Assembly (NCBI GenBank): GCA_943736015.1
Contig: OX031057.1
Coordinates: 56,936,001 to 57,000,000, forward strand
Origin: Tridacna crocea
Lineage: Eukaryota; Mollusca; Bivalvia; Cardiida; Cardiidae
DNA length: 64,000 nucleotides
Direction: 5' to 3'
Shown: piece after piece, positions 1-12,300 of the stretch
Position numbering within the stretch: position 1 is the first letter of the stretch
Layout: the number at the start of each line of letters is the position of its first letter
Translations under genes and position numbers: made by a program
Notes under the pieces: model-generated
What the model was told of the DNA's origin: nothing
The model's input: the letters and a program-made list of their open reading frames with translations, nothing else
The model's database searches: none

Positions 1-217
1 GACTTCAGTTAGATAAGATGTCGACGAAATTGATTATATTTGGCTTAAAATGAGTAAATGAGTATCTTAAAGTCTAAAAGTCAATACAGATTAAAGCGTG
101 AATTTCTGTATAACTATGTTTTGATCTGTGTAAATATTGACTTCCCCCTGCTCCCCTCTCTGAAAAAAGCATACCTCATTCCATGCTTACCCACTTTACG
201 TCTTTGTATTTTTATAG

Positions 218-337
218 GCTAAACTCGGGTCAAACTCTGATCATCTTAAATGGAAAGAAACCCGTCCAGTGGATGACCAGGACGTGCTTAATATGTGGAC
301 CAATGAAAGCACGCTGATAGTTGTATTAAAGCATGAG
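218..337 (+). CDS. Met-like: Met-like exon 1 of window: end of Sema region
   Basis: Acceptor ...TTTATAG|GCT and donor GAG|gtaata bound 40 open codons in phase 0. The peptide ends [10 protein letters not shown] and runs straight into the PSI exon, as the last Sema strand does in MET and plexins. It has no diagnostic motif of its own; position and phase support it. Confidence 0.7.
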
Positions 338-3300
338 GTAATACATTTGTATTGCGTTTCTTTCTCAGCTCAGATGATGGGACTTATCTGTGAAAGGATA
401 GAAAACATGGAGAAAGCGGAAAATGTTGATAACCGTTATTTTCCACTTTTTCATTTTAAAGCATCTGTACGAGTCTTTTTTTCTTTTAACTCCAAATAAT
501 GGAATGTATTGGTGACATGGAGTTAATACTGGTTTCTGACATAATTTTTTCCTTATCCCACATCATTTTTTATGTCAATAGAATCTGCTTATGTCTTTAG
601 CGTATGGTGAAATTTTAAACAATTCTTTTTTTTTCACATTTTTCAATCTACAACAAAGGTACTTAACTAAGGCATTTTCTCCATTTCTCATATCGTTTTA
701 AAAACCCTCTTCCAACGTTTGTGAACCCTTTGGACAGCTTAGCTCAGGATAAGACCATAACAACAATCTTCTTCCTTTTTCCTTCAGATTCTCAGTTTGG
801 ATACAGCAGGGTGTAAGTATGAGAAAATCGCTAACTGTAATCACGACATCGACTGTGTATGGTGTGGAGATCCACCGAGCAACTGTACCAGAAAAGATAC
901 TTGTTCAAAGCCACAGGATGTGGATGAATTGGTGAGTCCTTAACCGAGGGTTGTACTTACATGTATCTATCAGATATAAGGTGTCACGCCACTGGTGTTT
1001 GGTAATTTGACCATCTTTGAAGCTCCACAGACCGCTCAATGGTAAACCTTTTGCTTTTCCGTCTCCTGCTGTCTAAAGTACGTGCTTATTCCTTCCAAAA
1101 AATGCATTGAAAATAACATGTCAGCCAGTTGCTAGATCGCTAAATCCCAAAAGACACGGACACCTTAGAATTTTCCCTCTAAAAATCACCTCTTCATCCC
1201 CATGATCCATATTTCTTTTTTTTTTTTTTTTGTTCTTCCAGTGACAAAAATAAGTCCACTCAATATAGATCTATAATAAAAACACATCTAAGTGGTCCCC
1301 ATGTGTCAAAATTTAAAGCAGGTCTAAATTATATACCACTAAGACCTCTTAGCCCCATTAAACAGTGCAAAAAAGTTGCTTCTGCAAAATTTCACATGAG
1401 ACTACTGTTGACTAAATACGACCCGGAAGCAGGCTCGCAGTGGTGCGAAACCATAACATCCGAAAGTATTTGGACTATTGACTTCTACGAACCAGAGGCA
1501 ATCTCGAAGTAGTACGACAGTTATATAAAATAGAATTTGACTTTCAAGTCAGGTTTTTTTTAGCCTTAAGTAACATGAAAGACGTGTAGTATATTCCAAT
1601 TAAAATACCAGAACTGCATAAAGTATGTACACAATGTCATGGCTCCTTTCATTACAATGTTTTCATCTATGACAAATGAAGAGTAATTTCTACAGACCAG
1701 ACTTACCAGTTCAATATGGCTGCCTCCATAGGCACTTTACAAAAGCGAATAAAAATATAATGCTGCCGCTCATGCGGCGCCGCACTAACTGTGCATAACA
1801 CTCATGAATACATAACACTATTGTAGTTTTTTAATTGCGGCGTGATGATTTTCTTTGTACAGTTTTAATTCTCTTTATTTCAATCGTTAACAACCATTTT
1901 CTGCTAAGATGCTTTTCTGCTATTCTTATGAAAACTGATTTGAGAAGTTTTACAACTCATGTGGTAAAATCTGGTTAATAATGCTATCTTTCAAAACAAA
2001 TGTCAAACGATAACATTTCCCCATTAACATTGAAAAGGAAATCCGCGTACTTCCTGTATATGTATACATGAAAATGATGAAAAGATATCTGTTTAACTCT
2101 TTCCCAAAAGACAACATTTTAGACTGGTCCAAATTGAAAGCATTTGCAGACTATAAAACAAATGTGATTAAAGAATTGAAATTTGTTTTAGGAAGGGAAG
2201 AAAACATTGTGGGAAAAGGAGAAAATGCTGGTTACCAGCATTTTCTCCATTTCCCACAATGTTTTCAAAAGGCTTCTGTCACAGGGGTGTTAAAATTCGA
2301 GATTGTGTTGTAAAGGGTTAAAACAGTATCGGTTATTGTAAAGCACCATGTACATAAGTGTCAAGGAAAAATTGCAGCTTCTTTAGTGTTGTTCATGATT
2401 TTTGCCCTCTGTCACAATAGGTACGTTGACGATGGGGATTCGTCCTTGGTTTCCGATTACCAACAATAACGGCAAAATACTAAATAGTACATTTGTCAAA
2501 ATTGTCGTCTCGGCCTGTGCAATCCGCGCTGGCTTATCCGACACAGCACTTAATGACTACATTAGATTTGGTCCTACTGGTCCTGCAGTATACTTGCACC
2601 GGACAGAAAATTACATAAACACGGAAAGTGTCGTTTCGGATAGGTCTGCATGGAGTGCACAGGCTGATCCGAATGACACCTAACCTTTATCCCACCAAAT
2701 GGGCTCAATTTGACCCCAGCGACTATTTTCATGAAGCTATTAAAACTTACTCATGCAAGACTTGTGAGATCTGACGACTTTGTCCAAACCAGTGAGCCAA
2801 AGCAAGAGGTCATGCTAGAGGACTGGCTAGATATAGAGACCGTGGAATTAGACCAAATGACCAAGAACTAGGTGACACGGACCGCAGAGTGCAGCACACG
2901 CACCTTCACCAACAAGCATCAGATGCCAAAATAGATAGATTGATTGACTGATTGATTGATTGATTGATTGATGTTTTACACCACTTTCAGCATCATTTCT
3001 ATCATATCACGATGACAGCTCACACATTAATATCTATCTTATATTTCACTATATCTAGGCTATTGCTCTGTACAAAGCGATTTGGCCAAATGACACACCC
3101 TCAAAAAGCTTTCATTTTAAGAGAGCACTCAACCCCTTAGCCATAAAGGATCTTGTAGACAGATATGTTCCCTGCAGTGAAACTGTACGGATAAAGGTTG
3201 TCGACAGCCACTGAACATTATAAGCAACAATTGGAAACTGGAAATGCTTTGAACTCTGAAAACTCAAAGGATTCCTTCACATTCTATAGAATGTGTCATG

Positions 3301-6300
3301 ATTGACATTCTTGTGTTCAAAACTTATCAGAAGCAAGATGCCAAACCCATGTATGCAACATGTGACATGCAACACCTTCAGCCGTCAAGTTTGTTCGAAA
3401 CCGACTCGTAGTGTCAAGCAAACTATTGCTAAAATTGTTGCTAAAACAACAGGGTGAACCAGTTAGTGGATAGAACAAACAATCTAAAATCAGCTCCGTT
3501 AAATACTGATTTTGTATCATTTAACAGTTTTAACAGTGACTTTCGTTTTCTTTTCTATTTTCCTAGCATCAGCCGTAATTTTTTCAACTTTGGGTCAAAA
3601 CAGACTCTAGTTCGTAGGATTGAGGTCAAAATATATCGGTAGAATAAGGGGTTAATGCAAATTTCTTGATGCCCCTTTTTCGCTTGTTGCAGGCCAATTA
3701 TATGGACTTTGCAACTTCGAGATAAATGCATCTGCGTAGCACTATCTATCATGCAGGTCGTTTCATAAATCGTTTTATTCCATAACTGGCTGAATAATTA
3801 GGTAGGATGTCCCTCGACGTGCAGAAAATTCACCGATAGCATAAACCTCAGATCCAGGTCAGCCCGTGTGAACTGCTAAGACTTACATTGGTACATACAT
3901 GTGGCAGACACAACCCACGTTTTCATAGAGATTGTCTTATCACTGTTTCATTTCAGGTTCAATTCAAAGTTCATAGAATCTATCCGGACATTGGATTTTC
4001 GTGTGGAAATAGTGTGGTTTTTATTGCGGGCGAGAACCTTGATCTGGCCAAAAATAAATCTGTTACAATTGGCGGGAAAGAGAGCATCGTTCTTAGGTAC
4101 AGGGTGATTCATAATACATGTACTTAACGGGTTTTTCAATTTAAAAAGTATTGATGCTTTTCAGAATGGAATGGATATATTCATTATTCTGATACCATTT
4201 TTAAAACAGTTCGAAGGACAAAACTCCTGTCCATTTGTCAGTTTTGTCTTCCTATTGCTTAAAAAAGACAGGGAAAATTGTGACTGTTATAGTGTTACGA
4301 ACTTCTTTTTTTCAACTGCTGCAACGAGTAGATAAACATTAAGTTTACGGGTCGAAATTTAGAAAACAAAAAAGTTCTCCATCGCCCTACCCTAAAAAGG
4401 GAATTTTTTAATATTACTGAATAAAGCAAACAAATCTGATAGGCCATTGTAACTTAACTCTTATCCTGCTAAATAACTGGAATTCAATTTTCAATTCGTT
4501 ATTTAAAACCCAACTATTTCTATTTTACAGTTATGTTTTTAGGGATGAAATCTCCTTATCGGATAATGTAGATCAAAGATCAGACTGCACGTTCTGTGCA
4601 GTCTGATCTTGATCTACACTGTCCGCAAAAGGAAAGTGAGTCGCAATTAGCAGTCTATGGGTTAAAATTACTATAAGCTACTGATATAGTTTCTATCGAC
4701 CTACCAATTTCATATGTTTTGTCCTTCAGGGATATGAGCACGTCAACTGGTATGGAAGTGTTGGTACCAGCTACTGGAGACACCACGAAGTCAACATCAC
4801 TGGTTTTTCATTTGCCAAACAAAACGACAGAATTCGATTTTAAATACATAGAATGCCCCTATATTCCAAAATATCAAACTTTGCTAGATACATCTAGCAG
4901 GTAATTTCATACCTCTTGTTACAGAAAAACTTGAACAATTTAGGAAGTTGGTATCAAGATGGTTAGAACCAAACAAATCTCGTGTAAACTGATACCTAGG
5001 AAAACTCATACCAAGAACAATGCGTACCAAGAAAATTCGTACTGGGACAATGGATACCCAGGACAACATGTAGCCAGACAATTTTCATCTAGTATAGGTC
5101 GTACTTTAAACAATAGTACCAACGGTGATTTTTTCTTATATAACCCCCCGGTCTCACAGACCCCGATTTCCAAAATAATCGTAGTGCTTCGGGAGAGCGC
5201 ATTTTCTCCGATTTACCACGAATTCAAGCCGTTTTTCTCCGATCATCCTTGGACGAGGGGTATTTTTAGACATACATCGGTGTGTTCCCGATGGGCTGCG
5301 AAAAACTACGATGCGATACGATTTCCTACGCTTTTGCCCCGATTTTATTCCGAAGTACGCCGAGTTTAGGAGCCGAGTTACTACGAAACAGTGCGATCTA
5401 GACCGATTGTCCCGATTTCTTACTACGATGGACTACGATGCACAAAGATTTACTGCGACATACGCCGACAGATCCGAATCGACTACGAGTTTCAAATCTT
5501 ATTTCAGGATTATGCCCCGATTTCGTCCAATGGGTATAAATTCCGTGATTAATAGCAAAAAAAAATCAGTTATCATATAGATAGTAGATGTCATCCTCAA
5601 ACTCATTTTGCAGGACAACTGGCTGATCCGGCATAAAATCAGGGTCAGGTTATTTCTCTGTGCTTAATGGTATAGCTTAGGTGCTCGATGGAGGAGGCAT
5701 ATCTGTTGTAGCTGACTGCTTTTTCCTCGAAAGCCCCCTTTTTGGTCCCATTGTATCGAAGTATAGGCAAGCGTCTCGTTTAGAGGTTTGGAAAAAATCT
5801 GCAAATTAATTGTTTTCAAATTTGATTCACCTTTTTATACCAATCGGAATTCGGGGTACTTCGTAGTAATACGGGATGATATCTTAGCAGTTCGTAGTTA
5901 TTCGGTGTAGGTCGGTGTAGGTCGTGATGCTAGTCGCGTATCTCGTCGTAGTTCATCGGCGAGAATCGGGAGTTACTCGTGGTACATCGGCGTTATTCGG
6001 GGTTCATCGCCGAGGTAGGTACTCCGAAATAGGACCGAATAACGCCGATTTGCTTACTACGAACAACGACGACTTAGTACGAGGTACACCGAGGTGCGCC
6101 GATTTCGGCACGATTTTCCGAATCGGGAGAAAAATTTGCGCATGTTGAAATTTTTGTCCCGATTTATTTTTGATCCCGAATTGATGCCGATTTGAGTCAG
6201 GAGGCACTACGACTCTCCCGAAGCTAGCCGATTTCGCGCCGATTTAGAAATTTTCGAAATCGGGATTAAATCGGGGTCTGTGAGATCGGGGGGTAACAAT

Positions 6301-9300
6301 GGATCAATCATGATGACGACGAGTATAATTACATGTACCATAGGATACCTGTTATCCTGTGTACAAATAGTCCTAGGCACTATTTCTGAATACCAAGTGT
6401 CCTACGCACGACTTGTCCTTGGTAGAAATGTTTTCTAACTAGTTTACTTGCATGGATTAGGCAGGTACAAATTGTCCTATTACATTAGAAAATTGGCTTT
6501 TTATTATACATGTAGTTTAACTTTTTTTCTAATATTTGGCCTGTATCTGCCTTTTGAAACAGTTGTCTGACACATTTACCTCCCGCTTTCTATTACTAAA
6601 TGCCAATATAAAAGCCAGGTAGGCTTTCTGGTATCGTTATTCAACCTTAACCAAACGACAAAGATTTGGAAGTTTCTTGATAAAATTTGCACACGACAAA
6701 CCCAAAGTGGCTGAAATGGTAAGATTTGTGTTTGAAGAATGAGAAAACATTTTTGGAAAAGCAGAATAGGTGGGGATAGTCTGGTCCAATTCCGGACGAA
6801 CCCACATCTTACGACCGTGAAAGTTCGCAACAAATGCATTTCTGAAATACAAACTGCATCTGGCAGGTTTCGAGGGGACACGATTCTCATTGTTTTCGAA
6901 GTTAAAAAAACAGTATCATAACCACTGAACTATTTAAGAGACATCTCTTTAACGCAGCTGTTAAATATTGTATTTAAATCGGGATAAAGCCATGTATGTA
7001 GGAGTGGTCTCCCGTAACAATAACAAATTTTTAGCTAGCTGGTAGTTTATCTAAGTATATAGGCCTCTGGCCCATATACAGTATCATAATCATACAAGTC
7101 ATTTACAATGAGTGACGCTAAATATATAACAAAAGGATGGGTGTCCATAAGGCCCTGTTTAGGATAGATTTTTTCCAAAATTTGCTGATTTATAGTACTG
7201 ACTTTCATTGGGTGTAGAATTTAGATTCAGAGACCATGTCTTTAATGTTATATGCTTGTAAAAATAGGTGTGGTAATTTGAAATGATTTCGGTTTCTCAG
7301 ACTAAATTTCAAGTATCTTTCATTTGAAGCTGTAACCGATATACCTTTGAGGTAAGCATTTATGAAACTCGTCCAAAAAAAAAAATGTTACTAAGCTCAC
7401 CACAGAAACGTTTGTCTTGCGGCGTTTCATTTGGGCGTATGACAGTCAAATGCTGCCATCGATAAAATGGAAACAAACAACGGTTATGAAAAATTGATAC
7501 CATAAGAGGTACTTAAAATGAATATAAAACGTTTTTTGGGGGTCACAATCAGTAGAGAAATAATGAAAGAAACTACCCCAGATTAATGCCAAGAATTAGG
7601 TCAATAGTGATCTGGAACATAAGAAAAGCTGGAAAACCAACATCTATTGGTGAGTTTGGACCCCCAAAGTACACAATATATTCTTTCCTTTTCACAGCGG
7701 TGGATTCGAGATGATCCTTCCTATACACAATATCGGCAATATAATAGCAAATGCCTTCCATGTGATCGAAATAGCTTTCGTTGAAAGTGGTATCGTTGTG
7801 GCAACTGTAAGTTATTCCTGTTTGCCTTTGCTGGTGCTTTATCAGACAACACAATTATGGACTTGTCCAATTTTTATAGCATTTGCGCCCGCCAACTGAA
7901 ACGTGACTCACGGGCATTTCCTTTGACCATAGATATTTAGACTTTTCCAAATTGAAATCATTTGCGAATGACAATTTTTATGTGGCTAAACTTTTAATAT
8001 TGTCCTAGAAATGAAAGAAAACATTATGTGAGAGAGAGAAAGAGGTGGTTCTCACAGTGTTTTCAGTAGCCGTCTTCCTCGGGATTGTTGAAACATTGGA
8101 TTGTTTGGTAAAGAGTTACGAAGACTGGGTTATAAAATCGCCCCCGACTCCTTTGAATCTGTCTAGTCAACAACGTCTGGTGTAAGGATAAGTCTAAAAT
8201 AAATAAATGCAGCTATACGTAAAAATATTCTCTGTAATTGTGTTTCCGAATGAAATGTAAAGCTGCCGATTTTCTTTATTTACATTTTCCTTTTGTCTTT
8301 GGAGAAGGGGTCCTGTGTTGCTCAGTGGTAGGGCGTAGAAGTGGTAACCTGGAGATGTCGAGCCCCACTTGAACCACTTGGCTTTCAGTCAGAGTGTCCT
8401 TGGGCAAGATACATCAGAGCTTTAACCTATTAAACCAAGGATATTGATAACTATATGAGCTTTGGCCCTGACATGACTTTACAGTATGCTGAACGCGGCG
8501 TAAAACACCGTTAAATCGATCGATCAATCTGTTGGAGAAACCTCACCTTCCAATAATTGACAAAATGTTTCGAGTATGTTGCGATATTGTTTGGTAATAA
8601 TAAACTTACTAACTTTCTCAAAAGAGATTTTACATAATAACATTGTCCTCTTTTTACGGTGCTTTGTAGCATTTTCTCCTTGTTGTTATGTTTTCTCCTT
8701 ACATTGTGTTATGAGAGATTTCCTAATTGTTTCAGTGAACCTTTTCTTTATCTGGTTTCAAAACATTTTCTACCTGTTACGGTGTATTATAACGCTTTAT
8801 ATTTGTTGCTTTGTATTGTACCATATCAAAATCATGTCTCTGTTACGATGCATTGAAACATTTTCTATATGTATTGGAGTGAAGTGTGATGTAACATTTC
8901 ATCCTTGTTACTGTACTATGAATCAGCTTCTCCCTGTTAAGTGTTAAATGTATGTTCGATTAATGAGGAAGAGTTACATTTTTGCTCATCGATACCTGAG
9001 GTACTTTTATTCATTATTTCCAGTCACAACTCACGGCAGTGGATCCAAACGTTTTACATATATATTTCTTTGTCCCACCTTTACTTGACTATGTTGGAAA
9101 AAGATTGCAGTTAGCTCTTGCTGCACCAACCTATCATTTGATAGACAGACCAAATACCACAACATACCTTTATGGAAACGTATCAGATACCTTTGTACAA
9201 GTACACGAAGATCCAGTGATAGAGGGAATTTATGTGGAACAGAACAGAGAGACTAAAAACATTGTTCAGTTTGAATTCGCAGATAAAGCTGGAAAACTAC

Positions 9301-12300
9301 ATCTCAAAGTACGTAAGAAAAGGGAGCTGAACCATAGCAGTAATACATAACTGAAATCTTATTTCGATATGGCCTGCAACACGCGAAAAGGGGCATTCGG
9401 ACATTTGCGGAAAGAATCGTTTCGGATCGGCCGACGCACTTCGTGTAGCAGCGGCTGATCCGAAACTATACTTTCCTTTTCATGTTTTTTTTTTTTTTTT
9501 TCATTTTGCACAGGTCTACTGTATCACAAAATCTAATGTAGCCGTAAAGCGTCGTCTCGGATTAACCTGCGCGGACTGCGCAGGCTGATCCGAGACGACA
9601 TTTTACGTAAATGTCCCTTTTCGCGTGTTGCAGGCCAATTATTATAAATCATCCAAGATGAGTAAATCCTCTATTTCACGCTTCATTTGAAACGAAAGAG
9701 TCAATGGTGCTATGACTACCAAAACTAGTCACTCATTGGAGTGCGAAAACAACAAACACTTGTGCCTTTATTTGAAGCGAGGTTGAATAGTTTGTCTTTT
9801 AAAATGGACCATTCGTTAAGAATATTGTACAGTGTCGTCAATTCCTTGGCCTAAAGTTCAATACAATATCATTACAAGTAAGATGCTTTTATAATCACTA
9901 ATTTCCGAGTTGTTTTGGCGTCGCATGAACGTCGGCACTATATTTTTTTTTTTCGCTTTTGAAAAGTGGAGGCAGCCATATTCTTCACTCGGCTTCCAGT
10001 CTTTTCGTAACCAGATCATTTCGTGCCTAGGCCATTTCGTACAAGTTTTGTAATTTCGTACGCACCGATACTTTTTAGTTTGGTCATTTCGTACTCACCT
10101 TGCTCATCTCGTATCCACATTAAATTAGTCATTTCATACCCAGTTTTTATTATCATTTTTGGTAGTTTAGAATAGTTTAATACTACTTTCTCGGTTGTTT
10201 GTAAGATGACAACTGCTTTTGTCCATAGCTCCAAATGAAATTATGTTAAATTTCTTCAAAAAATGGCTATGATTGTGTCTTACCATTATTGGTTATTTCT
10301 TTTTTTTAAATTTTAAGTTTACATTTCAATGTTTGTTTAGGACTTCTACATTCATTTCTCACCGTGTTCTGCATAAATTTACTTTGGTTAATTCGGAATG
10401 CTATAATTGGCCTGCAATACGCCAAAAGGGGCATTCGGACATTTGCGTAAAGTGTCGTTTCGGATCAGCCTGCGCAGTCCGCGCAGGCTAATCCGAAGCG
10501 ACACTTTCCGTTTTTATACAATTTTCTGTTTTGCACAAGTCTACTGTAGCACAGAAACAAATGCAATCGTAAAGTGCTGTCTTGGATTAGCCTGCGCGGA
10601 CTGCGCAGGCTGATCCGAGACGACACTTTACGCAAATGTCCGAATGTCCTTTTTCCCATGTTGCAAGCCACAATGTGTCTTATGTGAGAAACAACTGATT
10701 TGCGCGCCATTGATGTTATGCATCAATATTTTCTTGTCATATACATAAACCAACCTGGCAGGAAGGTTTTGTTTTGATTAGTAAGTGGAACCGATATAGT
10801 TTATTCAAGGGAATTAACCTAAGTCAGCTTTTGTTTTCTATGGACAAACCTTGTTTGTTTTTTTCATAATCAAGAGTTGGCCATGTTAGAATCGAAATAA
10901 CCTTCCCTCTGTTGCTGTTTATCGTTCGATTGTGAGTTCATGTATGTGGCGCAATGAATAAATATGTTTATTTATTTATTGCGTCTCATTACACACAACT
11001 GTGGTTTATTGAACGACAAACCAAGATGGAAAGAATGTTATTTCTGAAGGATCATATATATAAATTGATGGTGGACGTATTCCCGAAACTTTCCGTTTAT
11101 CGTTTATTGTCAGGGTAGAAATATTGCCTGGGTTAGACAGACAGATATTGAAGTGGTCCTTGAAACGGAGGGAATGTGCACGGATGTCAAGATAAACAGA
11201 ACCAGCAGCCTTATTTCGTGTGATCTACCATGGCCTAGTTCAGTCTTTGGTGGTTCTAATACCTATGACTTAAGGGTGAGTTTTTCTTTTAACTCTACAC
11301 AAGGCAACAAGATTGTACACTTGTTGAAACTGAACTTAAAGCCCCTTTAAAGTCCGAAATAGGTATTTTTCACCGTTTATAACTCGAAAATCGGATAACT
11401 CATCACAACATATGTAAGATCGGAGTAAACTCGAACTTGCCAGTTACTGCATTGGTTGCTATGATAATTGTACGGCTGCGAAAAATGCATGGAGAAGCCC
11501 GTCGGTTTTAGTGACGCCATTGGCTGACTTCGTTTGGGGCTATAGCCACGGCTACAGAAGCAATGGCTTCAATCGAACATCAAAAGCCAGGACTATAATG
11601 ATGTCATTTGACCTTTAACCTCGGCTATTGTCGGACCGCGCTCGCACCCACGGTCGGTTTAGTTCCAAGATGGCGACTGGGGAAGGAAATGAAATGTAAG
11701 TTATGTTGAAAAGGTAGAAGTACAAACCGTATTCGTTCCATATTATTTATTTGATCAGACCTATATGCCAGCCAATAGTTATGCATCGAAATGGAGTATA
11801 TGTGTTATTTCAAACGAACCGATGGCTTCAGCCGATGATATTTTTCATTATGATTGATGGAGAGGATGTCAGAAGATTCGGACCCAAGAAGATTCGGCCC
11901 AGGGCCTTCCAGCGATTTTCGAGAAGATTCGGCCCAGCAGGTGAGAAGATTCGGCCCCGAGGGTGAGAAGATTCGGCCCAAGTTGTATTATATTGTTTGT
12001 ACCAGTAAAATTACCTGATTGAACTAATTATTCTTGAACGTTAGAGTAATCTTAATCGTCCACGATATTGTTTTGCAGAACGTAACGTTTATTAAGTAAA
12101 AAACTAAAATTATTTCTATTCAAAATCACTATTGTACTGTAGAAGAGCAGCAATATGATATTTGCACTTGTTTCTTCTTTCAGGATTATGGTGCAGGTGA
12201 ACAAAAATGGCACAATGTACTTGGCAAGAATTAACCAATCTTTATTTGATATGATCAGTTCACCAGAATGTGGTATGTATGATTTGGGAGAAATGTTAAA

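Noticed and set aside
5311-6207. Several frames of 65-90 codons on both strands
   Set aside because: Produced by the CCGATTT/CTACGA word content of the TAA-flanked element.
8576-8947. Hydrophobic 123-codon protein
   Set aside because: Falls in a diverged AT-rich minisatellite within intron 5; no domain and no splice or start support.
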